Of a stretch of 6,883 bases of DNA, positions 5,638 through 6,883 are shown one piece after another; within the stretch, counting starts at the first letter, position 1, and every line of letters starts with the position of its first letter. The stretch spans positions 1 through 6,883 of the forward strand of contig CALCQO010000031.1 of the NCBI GenBank assembly GCA_937894675.1, written 5' to 3'. This DNA comes from an uncultured Clostridia bacterium (lineage in GTDB: Bacteria > Bacillota > Clostridia > Christensenellales > Aristaeellaceae). Under the pieces are notes generated by a model that was not told where the DNA came from, searched no databases, and worked only from the letters and a program-made list of their open reading frames with translations. Both the position numbers and the translations under genes were made by a program.

Positions 5638-5658
5638 CCCCTGCGGATATGGCAGGGG
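5638..5658 (-). other. Perfect hairpin upstream of the Maff2 gene
   Basis: A 7-bp perfect stem CCCCTGC/GCAGGGG with a 7-nt loop lies between the virD4 terminator and the Maff2 ribosome binding site. No T-run follows on either strand, so it is not a standard terminator. Its arm sequence repeats that of the upstream terminator arm, so the two could form alternative pairings. An attenuator or processing role is inference. Confidence 0.5.
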
Positions 5659-5670
5659 ATGAAACACAGT

Positions 5671-5721
5671 AGAAAGAAAAAAGCCCCCGCAGACAACGGC
5701 AAACCGTCATGCTGCAGGGGC
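5671..5721 (-). terminator. Intrinsic terminator after virD4
   Basis: On the minus strand a 10-bp stem, GCCCCTGCAG (5721-5712) with CTGCGGGGGC (5692-5683) including one G-T wobble, encloses a smaller ACGG/CCGT hairpin. It is followed at once by TTTTTTCTTTCT. This is the only hairpin in the window with a real T-tract. The 5' arm lies inside the last virD4 codons and the TGA stop (5709-5707) is in the loop. It should reduce read-through from virD4 into the Maff2 gene. Confidence 0.8.
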
Positions 5722-6883
5722 GGTGCCGGACTCTTCCTCCGGCAGATCGATGTCGTATACCTCGAAAGCGTCCTCCGGCTTGACTTTCAGCCGGGTGCTG
5801 AGGTAACGCTCAATGTGAAAGGTGTTCTTTTTGCTGAAATCAGCAAGGTATTTGTAGTTCGGATGCTTGGTGATGTCGTATTTTAGGCTGAGAAAGGGGC
5901 GCACGCCCCGAAGCTGCAGGATGCACTTGCTTCCGTCCATCACCGCCAGCTCATCCATGCTCATCAGGCTTTTGCCCAGTTTCTGAAAGTTCTGGCCGTG
6001 GCTTTCCTGATTCCCCTTGGTAACGCTGGTGTTAAAGAGGTCGATGGTCTCCTGTCCCAGCATCTTGGAAAGCTCCTCTAGGGTGGTTTTCTCCTTGCCG
6101 CCGAGGAAAACGGCGGCATCACAGTTGCCGATGATGGTGTCTGCATTGTCCTTATAGAGCGATTTGAGCTGGCTCTGCGCCTGCAGCACCAGACAAGCCG
6201 AAATCTCGCGGCTTCGGATGGTAGCCATCAGCTTCTCCAGTCTTGGAATCTGTCCTATGTTGGCAGCTTCATCAATCAGACAGCGGACATGGATAGGCAG
6301 CCTGCCGCCATAGATATCGTCGGCTCGCTCACACAAAAGGTTAAAAAGCTGGGTGTAGGCCATCGAAACGAGGAAGTTGAAGCTGTCGTCCGTATCGGAA
6401 ATGATGAAGAATAGGGCGGTTTTCTCGTCCCCCAACATATCCAGCCCCAGCTCATCGTACCGGGTCAGCTCCCGAATCTCCGCGATATCAAAGGCTGCAA
6501 GTCTTGCGCCGCAGGAAATCAGGATGGATTTTGCTGTTTTGCCCGCCGCCAGCTTGTACTTTTTGTACTGGCGCACGGCGAAATGCTCGGGGTCTTTTTC
6601 AGCCAGCGCATCAAACATGAGGTCGATGACATTTTTGAATGCCTCATCATCCTCACGAACCTCCATCGCGCCGATCATCTCGGCAAGGGTGGAGAAATTG
6701 CGCTCATGCTCCGGTGCTTCATAGTGCAAATAGGCAATGAGGGCTGTGTACAGGAGGGTCTCTGACTTTTCCCAAAACGGGTCGCCGCCTTTCTGATCGC
6801 CCTTGGTGTTGGCAATGAGGGTGGTCACCAGCTTCAAGATATCCTTTTCACTGTGGATGTAGGCGAAGGGATTGTATCTCATG
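5707..6883 (-). CDS. virD4: VirD4-like conjugative coupling ATPase (CD1115-type), 5' end outside window
   Basis: This is the C-terminal part of a type IV coupling protein, the membrane-associated ATPase that hands the relaxase-DNA complex to the conjugation channel. About 391 residues are visible. The Walker B-type stretch CLIDEAANIG is at visible residues 201-210, followed by LVLQAQSQL at 231-239, the conserved Gln-containing motif of VirD4/TraG proteins. The segment from about 240 to 330 (IIGNCDAAVFLGGKE onwards) is the typical TraG/VirD4 C-terminal region. The N-terminal membrane segments and the Walker A loop are absent, so the ATG at 6882 is most likely an internal methionine and the gene continues beyond the window. 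The family is normally near 600 residues. The last codons overlap the 5' arm of an intrinsic terminator. The following genes encode Maff2- and VirB6-type proteins, which matches Tn1549/CTn4-like ICEs. Family assignment is firm; the subfamily name is from memory. Confidence 0.95.
   Translation of the reverse strand, partial: MRYNPFAYIHSEKDILKLVTTLIANTKGDQKGGDPFWEKSETLLYTALIAYLHYEAPEHERNFSTLAEMIGAMEVREDDEAFKNVIDLMFDALAEKDPEHFAVRQYKKYKLAAGKTAKSILISCGARLAAFDIAEIRELTRYDELGLDMLGDEKTALFFIISDTDDSFNFLVSMAYTQLFNLLCERADDIYGGRLPIHVRCLIDEAANIGQIPRLEKLMATIRSREISACLVLQAQSQLKSLYKDNADTIIGNCDAAVFLGGKEKTTLEELSKMLGQETIDLFNTSVTKGNQESHGQNFQKLGKSLMSMDELAVMDGSKCILQLRGVRPFLSLKYDITKHPNYKYLADFSKKNTFHIERYLSTRLKVKPEDAFEVYDIDLPEEESGTAPAA

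Noticed and set aside
5593..5667. Upstream extension of the Maff2 frame including several Met codons
   Set aside because: The strong SD and the usual Maff2 N-terminus (MAFFAEAV) support 5592. The extension runs through the hairpin and leader.
5593..5670. Sigma-70 promoter before the Maff2 gene
   Set aside because: TATATC resembles a -10 box but nothing like TTGACA lies 16-18 bases upstream; the position falls in the hairpin. Left uncalled.

Overview
The window looks like a stretch of an integrative and conjugative element (ICE) from a gut-type Clostridia/Firmicutes bacterium. All nine genes lie on the minus strand, so they read from high to low coordinates. The reasons for this reading are consensus GGAGG ribosome binding sites before most genes, short Firmicute-style signal peptides, and a VirD4 - Maff2 - VirB6/TrbL block characteristic of Tn1549/CTn4-like elements.

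Layout in reading order: (1) 6883-5707, the C-terminal part of a VirD4-like coupling ATPase whose beginning lies outside the window, followed by a good intrinsic terminator. (2) 5592-5377, a 71-residue Maff2-type membrane protein. (3) 5370-4501, a polytopic VirB6/TrbL-like inner-membrane channel protein. (4) 4441-4040, a SpoVG-family protein with a charged tail. (5) 3994-1928, a 688-residue C5-cytosine DNA methyltransferase with a TTG start. Its target-recognition region is greatly enlarged and built of degenerate repeats. (6) 1881-307, three small exported or membrane-anchored proteins. (7) 242-1, the start of an exported histidine-rich protein with a 12-residue tandem repeat, cut by the window edge. 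No gap exceeds 115 bases, so there is no large gene-free stretch.

Genes 1-3 are parts of a conjugative type IV secretion machine: an ATPase that feeds DNA to the channel and two membrane components. In related elements the next genes are usually PrgI and VirB4, as I recall the gene order. Here that position holds a SpoVG-like protein, an orphan methyltransferase and four consecutive exported proteins, which looks like an accessory cassette inside the transfer operon. The methyltransferase may modify the element's DNA against host restriction. The exported proteins may act at the cell surface during mating or in metal handling, but their function is not known from sequence.

The junctions between genes carry several perfect hairpins, two of which contain the upstream gene's stop codon. 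Only one hairpin, after virD4, has a proper T-tract. The leaders of the Maff2 and SpoVG genes are near-duplicates.
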